In this document: positions 34,933 through 45,039 of the stretch, piece by piece
Position numbering within the stretch: the stretch's first letter is position 1
Layout of the letters: each line of letters opens with the position of its first letter
NCBI GenBank assembly: GCA_024636295.1
Contig: JAGXHI010000028.1
Location: 122,299 to 186,298, forward strand
Direction: 5' to 3'
Length of the DNA: 64,000 nt
DNA from: Desulfuromonadales bacterium
GTDB taxonomy: Bacteria > Desulfobacterota > Desulfuromonadia > Desulfuromonadales > JAGXHI01
Position numbers and translations under genes: made by a program
The notes under the pieces: model-generated
The model's database searches: none
What the model saw: only the letters and a program-made list of their open reading frames with translations
What the model was told of the DNA's origin: nothing

Positions 34933-37900
34933 GATCGGAGAAGAAGCCGTACCCTGATCTTTGAAGTAGCCGAGTTCTCTGGAATCGTCGTGAAATTCAA
35001 TACGTGACCGGAGAAGAGATTCCCTGACGTATCGGCAATCGTAGGGGCAAGGGATAGCACGTATTCGGTGGCATGCAGTAGATTTTCAACTGGTTTAAAG
35101 CTGATGCTTTTTTTATCAGCCGCTATTCCAACTAGGCCCTCAATATGGGTAAGTTCCCCGGCCTTCACCAACGATACGCTGGTGAAATTTACGGTTTCAG
35201 GATCCAGAGGCTCATCGAAGACAACCGAAATAGAGGAATCGACATAAACCTGTCGCGATCCCTCTTCCACCGATGCTTCGATCACAACCGGCGCCACCTT
35301 ATCGGCCACTAAGAGGAATAAGCTGCCAGTACCTTCATTACCCGCAGGATCATGGGCTGTACAGGTAATAATCATCTTGGCATGAGGTTCTGCATTAGCA
35401 GCAACATCCAGGCTCAAGTTTTCCGCGACAATCTTCGTACCCGAACCACTCCAGATTTGGCTTCCCACCGCAGCGCCCGAAGTGAAACAGGAAAAATCAG
35501 TGACGGCGTCATTATCCTGCACCGTGATATTTACGCTACCGGTCGCCCCTGGAGCATAGGGAACAGTTTGCCCACTACTTACAAATGAAAATTTCGGGGG
35601 AAGACCATCTTTTATCATCAGGACAAGAGTCGCCGGACTACTTTCTTTTCCAGCACCGTCTAAAGCTTTGGCGGTCAACGTCACCGTCCCGTCCTGGCGG
35701 ATGCTGAACGGAATATTGAAGCTGAAATCAGCCGTTACCGTGCCGCTGCCGTTGACATTAATTGTCTTGGTAAATGCCGTCTCGCCGGCGGCGGACAGTT
35801 CGAAAGCTCGCACGCCGAGATCATCGCTTCCGCTGAGCCGGACGGTCACGGTCGATCCGGTATGGACGGTAGCTCCGGCGGCAGGGGACAGAAAGGCGAC
35901 CTCCGGCGGATGATCGGCGACAACGGTCAATTGCAGGAATTCAGCCGCACCCCGATTTCCGAAGCGGTCCTCCGCTATCGCCTTGACCACCAGGTCGCCG
36001 GTGGAGTTCAACGGCAATTGCAGCGAATACGGTGCGCGGGTCGCCGAGCCGACCGGTTCAGCCCCGACAAAAAAATCGACCCGGGCCGTATCGCTGTCCG
36101 CCACCGTTGCCATGATCGTTACGGTGTTGCCTCGAATCAGCAGAGCGCCTTCCGCTACGGCCAGATTGGTGATTGTAGGCGCAATAGTATCGAGAGACGC
36201 AAAAGCCGACGTAACCGCCGTGGGCATGACGTTTCCGACGCTGTCGGTCACATCTTTGATCCTGAGGGTGTACAATGAGTTCGGCTGCAGTTGATCATAA
36301 GGCGTCAAAGCCAGAACCGTATTGCCCTGCAGCAGATCGCGCCGAATCTCAAGCGATTCGGTCCCGCGCAGCAATTCGACCCCGTTCAACGTGTCCGAAT
36401 TCACCGGCTCGGTGAAGGTGATCCGCGGCACAGCGGCCACCTCGATCTGTTCACTTTCACCTGCGGGCCAGAACGATTTGACGGAGGGGGGAACATTATC
36501 GACGGTGGTGAAAGTCCCTACGAAAGTGCGCGACAGTCCGCGGCCGACCAGGTCCTTGACACCCATGGTGATGACGATGCTGTAACGGACGAAACCCAGA
36601 AGTTGCTGCTTCGGCGTCAGGGTCGCCCCCTGATGATCCGTATGTTGCGTCAGTGTACAGGGAATAACGCTGCCGCCTTTTTTCAACTGGACCGTCGAGG
36701 TGTTGACCGTCGCCGGGTCGTACGCTTCGGAAAATGCGATCTCAACCGCCGACTCGACCGGCACATTGATCGTATCCTCGCCTGGCGCGACGCTGGTTAC
36801 GGCGATTGGCGCCGCATCAAGCACAACCGTGCCGATATCATAAATTTCGCTGTTGTACGTCAAAGTGCCGCTATTTCGACCGACAGCGTTGTCGTTCGCA
36901 TCGGCCAGATAGAGATTGAAATCAAGCGGGATAGAGAGGTTGTCGAAACGGAACCCGCCGGCCTCGTCGATTGCCGTGTTGAACGAAGTCTGGCCTGCAG
37001 TCAACTTTACGCCTCCCCCCGTTGCGGGAGATGTTCCGTCGGGCATCAGTACCGTACCGATGATCGAGCCGACAGGACCGATCGTCAGGTTGCGGAAATC
37101 GATCTGCCCTTCTTCCGTCAGGGCGCCTGAGGCCGAGGCCGCCGTCACCCGCTGGGGATGGCTGACCTTGACCGTGTAGACGCCGACCGGCACGTCGATA
37201 AAGCGATAGCGTCCATCGGCAGCGGAATAGTCGATATAATTGGCGCTGACAAACCCGCTGGCGGAAATTTCCACCTTTGCGCCGGAGAGGGGCGTCAGAC
37301 CGTCGCTGTCGAAGATCGTTCCGGAAACTTCGCCTACGCCGTTCAGGACGATGTCCCCCCGCGCTACCTCACCGTCGTTTTCGATACAGACGGTCGTCCT
37401 GCCGCCACGGTGGGTATTCTGCTGGTAGGCCGTCAGGGAATAACTTCTTTCCGCCGGCAGGTTCCCGTAACGAAAAGCCGCATCGGCGTCGACCTGCAAC
37501 GTTTTCCCGGAGAAATGCACGATGCTGTAGGGTGACGGAGTCCCGCCATCAGGCATCAGCACCCGCCCTTCGATTGTCCCTGTCGGTGGTATCCGAATCT
37601 CGGCGGAGGCCACTTCCCCCTCATAACTGATCTTTCCGTCATGGAGTCCCTTCAATCCGTTCGTCGGATCCGTCGCCTCGATGCTGAAATCGCCTCGCGG
37701 AACGCCGGCGAAGGTGAAGCGACCGTCAGCGCTGGTGACGGAGGCGTAATCGTAACCCTGGGCTTTTATCGAGATTCGCGATTTGCCGATCGGCTCGGCG
37801 CCGCCGTAGTTGAGGACGATCCCGGATACCGTGCCGCGCGGCAGCACGACCACTTCGACATCGACGACCTGACCGTCGCCGCCGAGCGAGCCGGAGCCGC

Positions 37901-40900
37901 TTCCCGTCCGATCAGTGACGGGGTTGTAGCCTTCAATTGTAAAGTCGCCCAGGGGCGCATGTTCGACGGTAAAACGCCCGAGATTGGCTGGATCGGACGA
38001 ACTGGGTGCAAAGGCCACCGTCTTGTAACCCTTCTTCAGACGGATCTGCCCTCCGCCTATCGGCGTCCTGCCGTCGGCCTTTAAGAACGTTCCGGTTACT
38101 GTGCCGGACGCGGCAAGAGTGATTTCCACAAGGACCTGTTCCCCGTCGGCGGCGATTGTCGCTTCGCCGCGACCGCCGCGATTGAAGGAGCCGAAAGCCG
38201 AAATCGCATAACTGCCTTCGGTCAGATTTTCAAAGATCACGATCCCATCGGCGCCGGTGGACACATTTGCCGTATCGTTCGGAAACGAGGATCCTTTCAC
38301 GGAAACCGCCGTCTCAGGCGCCGGCGTACCGTCGGCGTTGAGCACCTTGACCATTATGGCGCCGCGTCCGAGCAGCCGGATATCGACGGGCACATCGATC
38401 CCAGCCGGGACGGTGACATGCCCCTTCCAGGTCAGACTGGTCACCGGGTCGAAGGCGGTCAGGGGATGGCCCCCCTTGGGAATGATGGGGCTGAACTGGA
38501 AATGACCCGATTCGTCGGTCGTGACGGTGACGTCGGCGCCCCCGATCTGGGTCGTCACGCGGATGTCGGCCCCGGCACGGCTGCCGTCGGGAAAGTAAAC
38601 ATTCCCTGAAATCGACCCGCAAGCGTTCACGGGCGGTGGATCGCTGCCTGCGTCGTCCCCGCCTCCACTGCCGTCATCAGGGTCGGGCGGCTGGCCCTGA
38701 AGGATAAGTATATTGTCTAACGTCACGCCGGCGGAGAGGTTGCCGCTCACCCGCACAGGTTCGGGACGGAAAATATTGGAGGTCTGGACCCCATACCTGC
38801 CGGGATAAATACCGGAAAATTCAAATCGACCGGTGACCGGATCACTCTTGATCGTCCGCGGTTTACTGTAGTTGTACATCATCCAGCCGAAGTCATTCGG
38901 CACCATCGAATAGAGCGACACATCGGCGCCGGTCGGCATCTCCATCTCCGGATCATCGTAAACGGTTCCGGTGATCGTCCCGAATCCCAGCGCCTTCAGG
39001 TCTATGGTCTTCTCCTGACCGTCAAACCAGAGGGTCGTGGTGGCATTGGCGATCTGAGGCCCCTCGACAGCCACAAGGTTGTGGGTTCCCATCCGGAGGC
39101 CTGGAATCCGGTAGGCGCCATCGCTGCCTGCTTTGTAGGAATAGTACCCCCCCTGCCTGAAATCGATGAGGCGCAACGGCGCGTTGGGCCACACCGAGCC
39201 GTCGGCGCGATAAACCGTCCCCTTGATCGTCCCGACGTCAAATTGCTTTCCTTCCAGGTAGATCGGCACGTCCACCGTCTCGCCGGCGCTCAGAATGGTA
39301 ACCTCGGCCCTGCCGACGGTTCGGTTGTAGGCATTCGGATCGAGGACCTCGAAGGAGACCTCGCCGACCGGGATATCGCTGAAACCAAAAGCGCCTCCGG
39401 CAGAGGTCCTGCTCAGCAGGGACCTTTGGGCGAACCGGGCGATCACGTAGAGATCCTCGGTCGCCATCGCGTCATCGCGATAAACCGTCCCGCTGATCCT
39501 CCCGGCGCCGCCGAGGATGATGTTAGCCACTGTCGTTTCGCCGTCGGTCACCGGCGTGGTCACGACCGCTTTTTCGCCGGTCGCGTAATCGCTCGCCTCG
39601 ATCCGGATCGATCCGGCGTATACCCCTTCGAAGAGAAACCCGCCGTCGGGATTGCTATACATCCAGTTCTGGTACCGAGGTCCGCTGATCTTCACAACGG
39701 CCCCTGAGCGCGGCGTAACGCCGTCGGAGTCGAGTACCTTTCCTGCGAGGTTTCCGCGGGCAATCGCGTTGACGGGGTAGATCGTCACGTTCTGCTCAAC
39801 GGAGCCGCCGTTATCGGGCAGGACGCCCATAATCATTCCCTGGGCGTAACTCGCTTCATGGATCGCTTCGATACTGAACGGACCGACATTGAGCCCGGTG
39901 AAGGCGTACCCACCTGTCGCATCGGTCCGGATCCGTCGTCCGCTGCCGTCATTGAGCGTTTTGATCTGGACGGTCGCCCCGCCGACCGGATTGCCGTTTT
40001 CGTCAAGAACCCTGCCGCTGATGCTGCCGCGCGCCTTCATGAACAGATCGAGTTTCAACGGCTGCCCGTGATAATTAACCGCCGTCTTCAGAAGTCCGGC
40101 TTCGCCGCTTTCGGGATGAGTCGCCTCGATCATGAAGGGGTACCGGTTTTTTCGGACGTAGTCGAACTGGTAGGAGCCGTCGCCGGCGGTCAGCTTTTCG
40201 CTGACGATGACCGGTTTGTCCTCCATGAAGATGCCGTCGTCGATCGTCTCGGTCTGGACCAGCCGGACGCGAGCTTTCGACACCGCAATTCCGTTCGCCT
40301 CACGCACTGTGCCGGTCACCAGGGCGCCTGTGTCGGTGGCCGTCATACGGATCGGAAGCGTCTGCTCCTGTTCCATCGTCCACTCCGCCGTATCGATCAG
40401 CCCTGAAACGGTCAACCCGCGGGGGACGAACGGACCGACGCCGTCGCGCAGCAGGAGAAAGGCCATCCGTCCGCCCGACTGGAGATTGACCGCGGTCACG
40501 AGATTGTCTTCCACGGCATAATTGCTCAGGTCGCGCGCCGAGTCTTCCGTGACTTTTTCGGAGAAGAGCACCGCGACGTTGCGCCCGTGCTTGTCGCCGC
40601 CCGGGCCGAAACCGGGCACGACCTGAGTTGCGGCTACAATGGTCGGCGGCCGGTCGGGGATGGCCAGTTCCTGGTCCGCCGAAATGGATCGATCGACGGC
40701 GCCGTCACCGTTGTCATCCACTGCCAATACAATCGCTGTGGAACCCGGAACAAGATCCGCCGTCGCCCTGGCACCTGCACCAAACTGCAATCCTCCGAAC
40801 CTGACCTGCTGCAGGGAACCGGTGGAATCCGGCAGGACGATACCCAGGTCGAAGGTTGCCACGTCCTCTGCGAAGAGATCGAGCCGGTAGCCTGAATCAT

Positions 40901-43058
40901 CCGGGATGGTGACAACCGCCAGAGTCCCATGCTCGCTTTCATCGGTATTAATCCACAGCTGATCGGCGTAGGGAATCTCCCGCGCCCCGGCGGCATCGGG
41001 AAGCCCTCCCAGCCTGTTCCCGTCGGCATCGATCAGTTGGACCCGCAGCGGCGCCTTGTCGGTTGCAACCGACAGATGCCCGCCTCGGTAGGAGACCTTG
41101 TCAGCAAAGGCGACCTGGAAGCTCAGGGCGCCGTCGGCCTCGAAATCCTCGGCAAAATATTCGGCGAGGGCTCCGTTGATCTTCAACCCCTGGGCCGACG
41201 TGCGCCGCAGAGCGTCGAATCCTCGATCGGATTTGTCGGAACCGTAGTAGTCAAAGAGAAAATCTTCGAGGGCCCTGACCGGCGTATCGCCAATCAGCAG
41301 TCGCAATCCCGCTTCGGAAAAATCGTAAGCACGGTCGACGATGATCTGCTTATAGATTGGCAGCACCTCGGCGGGCAGCGCGCCTGCGGGAGCTGTCGCC
41401 ACGCTCCATGCCTGACCCAGCAGACCGATAACCGCATCGGACAGGTCGGCATTAAAGTCACCGATGTAAGGCAGAATGAGGCTGTCCGGGGACAGAGGAA
41501 TGCCGTTTTCACCAACTCCGGTTCGAAGGCTGAAGCGACCCTTGACATCATCGGAGATAAAGACGGTGGCTGTCACCGCACCGGTCCGCTGTGAGATTAG
41601 CCGGAACCTGACCGTCTCGGCAGCGCCCGGCAGGATCATTTCAATCTCGCGGGAAGGAATTTCTCCCTCGACGAACGCCGCTCCCGAAACCGCACGTGGA
41701 TCGAGGCCGACGGTAACCTGGTTAGCGATGGTTCTGCCGGTATTGTTAACCGTAACGTAGAGATCGTATTCCTCCCCGCTTCGCACCGTCTCCGGATGCC
41801 CCAGAGTGATGCTGAAATCGGGATTTCGCACCAGCACCGCCCCGCCGGCGTGACCGGTGACTTCCACCGGCCCGATCGGAAGGCCTTCCAGGATGGCGGT
41901 GATTTCGAATTCGACCTTGTGAGCGCCCTCTTTCAGCCCTTCGATGGTAAAATCGGCCTGGCCTGTCTCGGCCGGATAGAGCCGGCTGATATCGTCAGCG
42001 GTTCCGTACTTGTCGTCCGATCCAGCGTGCATGATGTCCATCATCCGCGGGAAGTAACCGCCCCCTTCTCTGGCCATGCGCAGGGGATCGTCCCCCGGGG
42101 CGGCATCGGTCCCGGCGGTCAGATCCTCGCCGTCGGGAAAGAGGATCTTCGCCTGGATATCGCGCACCACCAGGTTGGACGCGTCCGGCGCCCCGCTTGT
42201 CACGATGACCATGGCGCTGAAATACTGATGCAGGAATCCGATATTGCCCGGGAAGACCACGATCCCCGGAATCGGGGGCAGAACAATGGTTTCGTCCTCA
42301 AGGGGCGTCTTTGGCTTGATCATGAATGGCTTGACTTCGAGATTTCGCGGCATCTGTTCCTGCGGAATCTCCGGAGGTTTCTGCAAAGTCGAGGGTTGCG
42401 GCAGGCCGAGCTGAGGCGCCTTCGGGAGCGGTTGCTGTTCGAATTCGGTGATTTCTTCTTGCGGAACCAGCACCGGCAGACTGAGGGGAACCTGACCACT
42501 CTCGGTGGCCAGGGCGAAGGTGAATTCGAAGGCGGAGAAGTTGGAGCTGTCGAAGGTGACCCCGCGCTCGATAAGCTCATCATGGGTTAACTCGCGGGTT
42601 TCTACTCGGGAGACCAGCGTCTCCCTGAACGATTCAATCGCCACAGCCTGCGGTACCGCGCCGAACAGGGTATTGCCGCTGCCGTCGACCAGGCGGATGT
42701 TGCTGACGGTGTATTTGCCTTCGAGGGTGAGAGAGGGGATATCGAACGCCTGTCCGGGAATGGCGGTCAGAATTTTAGGTGACGGAAAGGAGGGACCGGT
42801 CAATTCCGCCTTGACCCTGTAACCGGCGGGCAACTGATCGATGAGGTCGCTGACGTCGAAGTCTCCGGCGCCGAGAGAGGTCTCGACAACCGTGTTGACG
42901 CCTTTCGGGACGGCCTGATATTCCGGTCCGGCGGTCAGGTTGAGGCCCACGATGTGGAAATCCATACGCGTCAATGGCTCATTCGCCGTTGCCGTATGGC
43001 TTCCCGTCAGAAAAAATATAAAGATCAGCGCCCACCGTATTACAGAAAATCGCTTCAT
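34896..43058 (-). CDS. Giant secreted multidomain protein, 5' segment (CARDB, about twelve carboxypeptidase-regulatory-like and Ig-like domains)
   Basis: An open frame of 2,720 codons starting at ATG 43056-43058 (MKRFSVIRWALIF) with GGAGG upstream and a clear signal peptide (to about residue 28, TATANE). In order: an N-terminal beta region with a Pro/Gln-rich linker; a CARDB-like adhesion domain (about 410-530, GEEYDLYVTVNNTGR); an unknown region; a pre-peptidase-like beta domain; Big_5; then about twelve carboxypeptidase-regulatory-like repeats (about 900-2,080, GxVxDxxGxPVxGAxV pattern); two Big_5 domains; two or three Ig-like domains; and a last Big_5 ending LNFTTIPENSATSK. The reading then leaves the expected path (RVRLLLRSCSKPVG) and stops, while the missing continuation is open in another frame. 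No sortase signal or outer-membrane anchor is visible. A large cell-surface stalk or adhesin is the best reading. Confidence 0.85.
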   Translation of the reverse strand: MKRFSVIRWALIFIFFLTGSHTATANEPLTRMDFHIVGLNLTAGPEYQAVPKGVNTVVETSLGAGDFDVSDLIDQLPAGYRVKAELTGPSFPSPKILTAIPGQAFDIPSLTLEGKYTVSNIRLVDGSGNTLFGAVPQAVAIESFRETLVSRVETRELTHDELIERGVTFDSSNFSAFEFTFALATESGQVPLSLPVLVPQEEITEFEQQPLPKAPQLGLPQPSTLQKPPEIPQEQMPRNLEVKPFMIKPKTPLEDETIVLPPIPGIVVFPGNIGFLHQYFSAMVIVTSGAPDASNLVVRDIQAKILFPDGEDLTAGTDAAPGDDPLRMAREGGGYFPRMMDIMHAGSDDKYGTADDISRLYPAETGQADFTIEGLKEGAHKVEFEITAILEGLPIGPVEVTGHAGGAVLVRNPDFSITLGHPETVRSGEEYDLYVTVNNTGRTIANQVTVGLDPRAVSGAAFVEGEIPSREIEMILPGAAETVRFRLISQRTGAVTATVFISDDVKGRFSLRTGVGENGIPLSPDSLILPYIGDFNADLSDAVIGLLGQAWSVATAPAGALPAEVLPIYKQIIVDRAYDFSEAGLRLLIGDTPVRALEDFLFDYYGSDKSDRGFDALRRTSAQGLKINGALAEYFAEDFEADGALSFQVAFADKVSYRGGHLSVATDKAPLRVQLIDADGNRLGGLPDAAGAREIPYADQLWINTDESEHGTLAVVTIPDDSGYRLDLFAEDVATFDLGIVLPDSTGSLQQVRFGGLQFGAGARATADLVPGSTAIVLAVDDNGDGAVDRSISADQELAIPDRPPTIVAATQVVPGFGPGGDKHGRNVAVLFSEKVTEDSARDLSNYAVEDNLVTAVNLQSGGRMAFLLLRDGVGPFVPRGLTVSGLIDTAEWTMEQEQTLPIRMTATDTGALVTGTVREANGIAVSKARVRLVQTETIDDGIFMEDKPVIVSEKLTAGDGSYQFDYVRKNRYPFMIEATHPESGEAGLLKTAVNYHGQPLKLDLFMKARGSISGRVLDENGNPVGGATVQIKTLNDGSGRRIRTDATGGYAFTGLNVGPFSIEAIHEASYAQGMIMGVLPDNGGSVEQNVTIYPVNAIARGNLAGKVLDSDGVTPRSGAVVKISGPRYQNWMYSNPDGGFLFEGVYAGSIRIEASDYATGEKAVVTTPVTDGETTVANIILGGAGRISGTVYRDDAMATEDLYVIARFAQRSLLSRTSAGGAFGFSDIPVGEVSFEVLDPNAYNRTVGRAEVTILSAGETVDVPIYLEGKQFDVGTIKGTVYRADGSVWPNAPLRLIDFRQGGYYSYKAGSDGAYRIPGLRMGTHNLVAVEGPQIANATTTLWFDGQEKTIDLKALGFGTITGTVYDDPEMEMPTGADVSLYSMVPNDFGWMMYNYSKPRTIKSDPVTGRFEFSGIYPGRYGVQTSNIFRPEPVRVSGNLSAGVTLDNILILQGQPPDPDDGSGGGDDAGSDPPPVNACGSISGNVYFPDGSRAGADIRVTTQIGGADVTVTTDESGHFQFSPIIPKGGHPLTAFDPVTSLTWKGHVTVPAGIDVPVDIRLLGRGAIMVKVLNADGTPAPETAVSVKGSSFPNDTANVSTGADGIVIFENLTEGSYAISAFGSFNRGGRGEATIAADGEQVLVEITLAASGTVTGTFLKADGRTPIGGGQIRLKKGYKTVAFAPSSSDPANLGRFTVEHAPLGDFTIEGYNPVTDRTGSGSGSLGGDGQVVDVEVVVLPRGTVSGIVLNYGGAEPIGKSRISIKAQGYDYASVTSADGRFTFAGVPRGDFSIEATDPTNGLKGLHDGKISYEGEVASAEIRIPPTGTIEGRVLMPDGGTPSPYSIVHFSGKTLQVDADAAFRYGNLPAERSYSLTAYQQNTHRGGRTTVCIENDGEVARGDIVLNGVGEVSGTIFDSDGLTPLSGAKVEISASGFVSANYIDYSAADGRYRFIDVPVGVYTVKVSHPQRVTAASASGALTEEGQIDFRNLTIGPVGSIIGTVLMPDGTSPATGGGVKLTAGQTSFNTAIDEAGGFRFDNLSIPLDFNLYLADANDNAVGRNSGTLTYNSEIYDIGTVVLDAAPIAVTSVAPGEDTINVPVESAVEIAFSEAYDPATVNTSTVQLKKGGSVIPCTLTQHTDHQGATLTPKQQLLGFVRYSIVITMGVKDLVGRGLSRTFVGTFTTVDNVPPSVKSFWPAGESEQIEVAAVPRITFTEPVNSDTLNGVELLRGTESLEIRRDLLQGNTVLALTPYDQLQPNSLYTLRIKDVTDSVGNVMPTAVTSAFASLDTIAPTITNLAVAEGALLIRGNTVTIMATVADSDTARVDFFVGAEPVGSATRAPYSLQLPLNSTGDLVVKAIAEDRFGNRGAAEFLQLTVVADHPPEVAFLSPAAGATVHTGSTVTVRLSGSDDLGVRAFELSAAGETAFTKTINVNGSGTVTADFSFNIPFSIRQDGTVTLTAKALDGAGKESSPATLVLMIKDGLPPKFSFVSSGQTVPYAPGATGSVNITVQDNDAVTDFSCFTSGAAVGSQIWSGSGTKIVAENLSLDVAANAEPHAKMIITCTAHDPAGNEGTGSLFLLVADKVAPVVIEASVEEGSRQVYVDSSISVVFDEPLDPETVNFTSVSLVKAGELTHIEGLVGIAADKKSISFKPVENLLHATEYVLSLAPTIADTSGNLFSGHVLNFTTIPENSATSKIRVRLLLRSCSKPVGTIRLR

Positions 43059-43124
43059 GCCCCCTCCGCCCTGAAGCCTGCATCTAATTCCCGCAAAACA
43101 TGCGGAATACAAGAGTTTTACTTT

Positions 43125-43895
43125 TTATTTCAATGCGTTTATCCTTTTGTCGCTGGAACTCCACCAGTCCTTGTAAGATTCCAATTTCTCCCGCAGCAGC
43201 ACCTCATCCTTTGCCCGCAGCGCTTCGCCGAGTTGCCCCCTCTCCGGAGTTGCCTCGAATCCATAATATCTTTCGCGATAGAGCAAAAAGGCATTGAGCT
43301 CCTGATGGATCCACGCCATCAGATCGCCTTCGGCGCCCCCCTGGGTCAGAAGGTCGAGTCTGTGATCCGCGGATTCAAGCAAACGCTCCATCTCGCCAGC
43401 TGCCCACGTGCTATCCGGGCTAAAAGCGGCATACGTCGGCGGAAACTGCGCCAGGTAGGCATTGATGACGGTCTCGAGTGCTTTTCCGCTTATCCTGACC
43501 GATACCTTGTTCCTGACCCACCAGCAGTTGATATTCAGCGATTCGAGGCACATGGCTTCGCCGGAATCGAATTTTCTGATCGTCGCCGTCTCGGACAGCA
43601 TCCCCAGTTTGTCACCGATGGCCGTGTGTCTCAGCTGCCCTTCGACCTCGTGCGCCAGCCAGCGCTCGTCCTCATATTCACGAACCTCAACGTCCACAAT
43701 ACCGCCGGGCCCGGCATAGCTGAGTGAATAACCGAGATAGCCTTCAAGCCCCTCACGATCTGGAACCTTCTCACGGAGCGTTTCGATTCGAGGTTCAAAA
43801 TCGCCAATGGGGCCGACAATCAGCAGTTCGGCGGCCTGCCCCTGGGTAGCGAGGCTGAGAAATAGAGCGGAGATGAAGAGGGTAGATAATTGCAT
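43125..43895 (-). CDS. Exported protein of unknown function
   Basis: A 256-residue protein with a Sec signal peptide (MQLSTLFISALFLSLATQGQ, cleavage after the following AA). The mature part is acidic, with a predicted alpha/beta N-terminal half (LLIVGPIGDFEPRIETLRE, GIVDVEVREYEDERW) and a helical C-terminal half. Two cysteines flank NINCWW. I recognise no family. It lies 67 bp upstream of the giant gene in the same direction and is probably co-transcribed, so it could assist export, assembly or anchoring of that protein. This is inference from position only. Confidence 0.75.
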   Translation of the reverse strand: MQLSTLFISALFLSLATQGQAAELLIVGPIGDFEPRIETLREKVPDREGLEGYLGYSLSYAGPGGIVDVEVREYEDERWLAHEVEGQLRHTAIGDKLGMLSETATIRKFDSGEAMCLESLNINCWWVRNKVSVRISGKALETVINAYLAQFPPTYAAFSPDSTWAAGEMERLLESADHRLDLLTQGGAEGDLMAWIHQELNAFLLYRERYYGFEATPERGQLGEALRAKDEVLLREKLESYKDWWSSSDKRINALK

Positions 43896-43925
43896 GCAAA
43901 GACCTTCCTGAAAGAGCGAAATAAA

Positions 43926-43964
43926 TGTCTATTTAATCCCGACCCTCTCCATGCTGCTCAAATC
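43926..43964 (-). repeat. Direct repeat flanking the RAYT element, left copy
   Basis: Thirty-nine bases identical at 37 positions to 45001-45039. On the minus strand both read DLSSMERVGIK followed by a stop, i.e. the 3' end of the gene at 45004-45966. This left copy has no gene body attached. Confidence 0.9.
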
Positions 43965-43967
43965 CTC

Positions 43968-43999
43968 AGCCGGGAGGTGTCGCAGCCGGGAGGTGTCGC
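43968..43999 (+). repeat. 16-bp tandem duplication
   Basis: AGCCGGGAGGTGTCGC occurs twice head to tail (43968-43983, 43984-43999), at the left end of the RAYT element. Confidence 0.9.
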
Positions 44000-44989
44000 G
44001 TCTACACATTGACTGCTCTCATCTTTTGGCTGACTTTTTCAACTTTTTCCCGCAACCCTTCATCATCAGCCATCCTGAGAAGCAATCGTCTGCTTTGCTG
44101 CGACACTGCCGACTCACCGATACCGAACCTCTCTCCGATCTCCCGCAACCTCGCTCCGCTATGACGATGACAAAGATGAATCGCCACCTTTCGACCCAAA
44201 TTCGCATCCTCCCCCAAGGTCGATTCAACCGCCGCCAAAATGTCATCCACGGTCCACCGGCAACCAATCTTTCGAAGATCTGGAAGGTCGCGGCTTAGGC
44301 CTTTTTCGGAAAGATACTTTTTTTCTATCTCCCGGATAAATTCCTCGCGTCCGAGAATGGTTGAGGCCAAGGCGTCGGCCAACGGACTGGTTCCCTCTTG
44401 TGCCAAACCATCTTCGACGAAGGCTCGATACCTCCTCTCGTCACTGCCGAAATGACCCATAATCTCACCACGGTACAGCCAGCCAGGGGCGTCTTTCTGG
44501 CCGATGTAGTTCCGATAGCTCGACCAGAGATGTTCCTCGGGCCGCTGGCTCATCCCGGCCCGCACCGGATTAAGATGGATGTAGCGGGACAGTTCCAGCG
44601 CATAAGCATCCCGATCTACCAATATCGCCTTGTAGCGCCCCTGGAAAAGATGTCCTGCCCGTTTTCGCTTGGTGTTGAAATAATTTGTATAGGCCCCGTT
44701 GATATGCCGCATGACCTGAGATAAATTTCCTTCCGGCGTTTCCATGAGCAGGTGATAGTGATTGCCCATCAGGCACCAGACATGGATGACCGCACCATAG
44801 CGCTCGCTCGCCGAGGCCAGATAGTCGAGAAATCGCTCGCAGTCCGCACGGCCCCTGTAGATTTCCCGCTGCTCATTCCCACGCGCAGTGACATGATAGA
44901 AAGCTCCTGGATATTCAATCCGCAACGGTCTGCCCATCGCTCCCCCCTCCTCTTACAAACCCTAATCTGTCAAGATGTAGACCTGACAC
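43993..44989 (-). mobile_element. RAYT (IS200/IS605-like) element with 21-bp imperfect inverted ends
   Basis: The left end 43993-44013 and right end 44969-44989 are inverted copies matching at 17 of 21 positions (GTCAA..TGTAGAC..GACAC). The transposase gene fills the space between; its stop codon lies inside the left end. Outside these ends are 39-bp direct repeats (43926-43964 and 45001-45039). Confidence 0.8.
44002..44937 (-). CDS. REP-associated tyrosine transposase (RAYT, Y1_Tnp/HUH family)
   Basis: A 311-residue single-strand DNA transposase. The HUH metal site is His60-Tyr-His62 in GNHYHLLMET and the nucleophilic Tyr119 lies in LSRYIHLNPVRAG; the opening PLRIEYPGAFYHVTARGN is the family hallmark. 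Residues about 220-300 add a DnaA C-terminal-like DNA-binding helix-turn-helix (HLCHRHSGARLREIGERFG) found in the longer deltaproteobacterial RAYTs. It appears intact. It has GGAGGGGGG upstream of the ATG. It interrupts what otherwise looks like a continuous minus-strand set of secreted-protein genes. Confidence 0.93.
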   Translation of the reverse strand: MGRPLRIEYPGAFYHVTARGNEQREIYRGRADCERFLDYLASASERYGAVIHVWCLMGNHYHLLMETPEGNLSQVMRHINGAYTNYFNTKRKRAGHLFQGRYKAILVDRDAYALELSRYIHLNPVRAGMSQRPEEHLWSSYRNYIGQKDAPGWLYRGEIMGHFGSDERRYRAFVEDGLAQEGTSPLADALASTILGREEFIREIEKKYLSEKGLSRDLPDLRKIGCRWTVDDILAAVESTLGEDANLGRKVAIHLCHRHSGARLREIGERFGIGESAVSQQSRRLLLRMADDEGLREKVEKVSQKMRAVNV

Positions 44990-45000
44990 TTTTTCTTGCT

Positions 45001-45039
45001 TGTCTATTTAATCCCAACCCTCTCCATGCTACTCAAATC
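45001..45039 (-). repeat. Direct repeat flanking the RAYT element, right copy
   Basis: Genuine 3' end of the gene at 45004-45966, duplicated at 43926-43964 with two mismatches. Confidence 0.9.
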
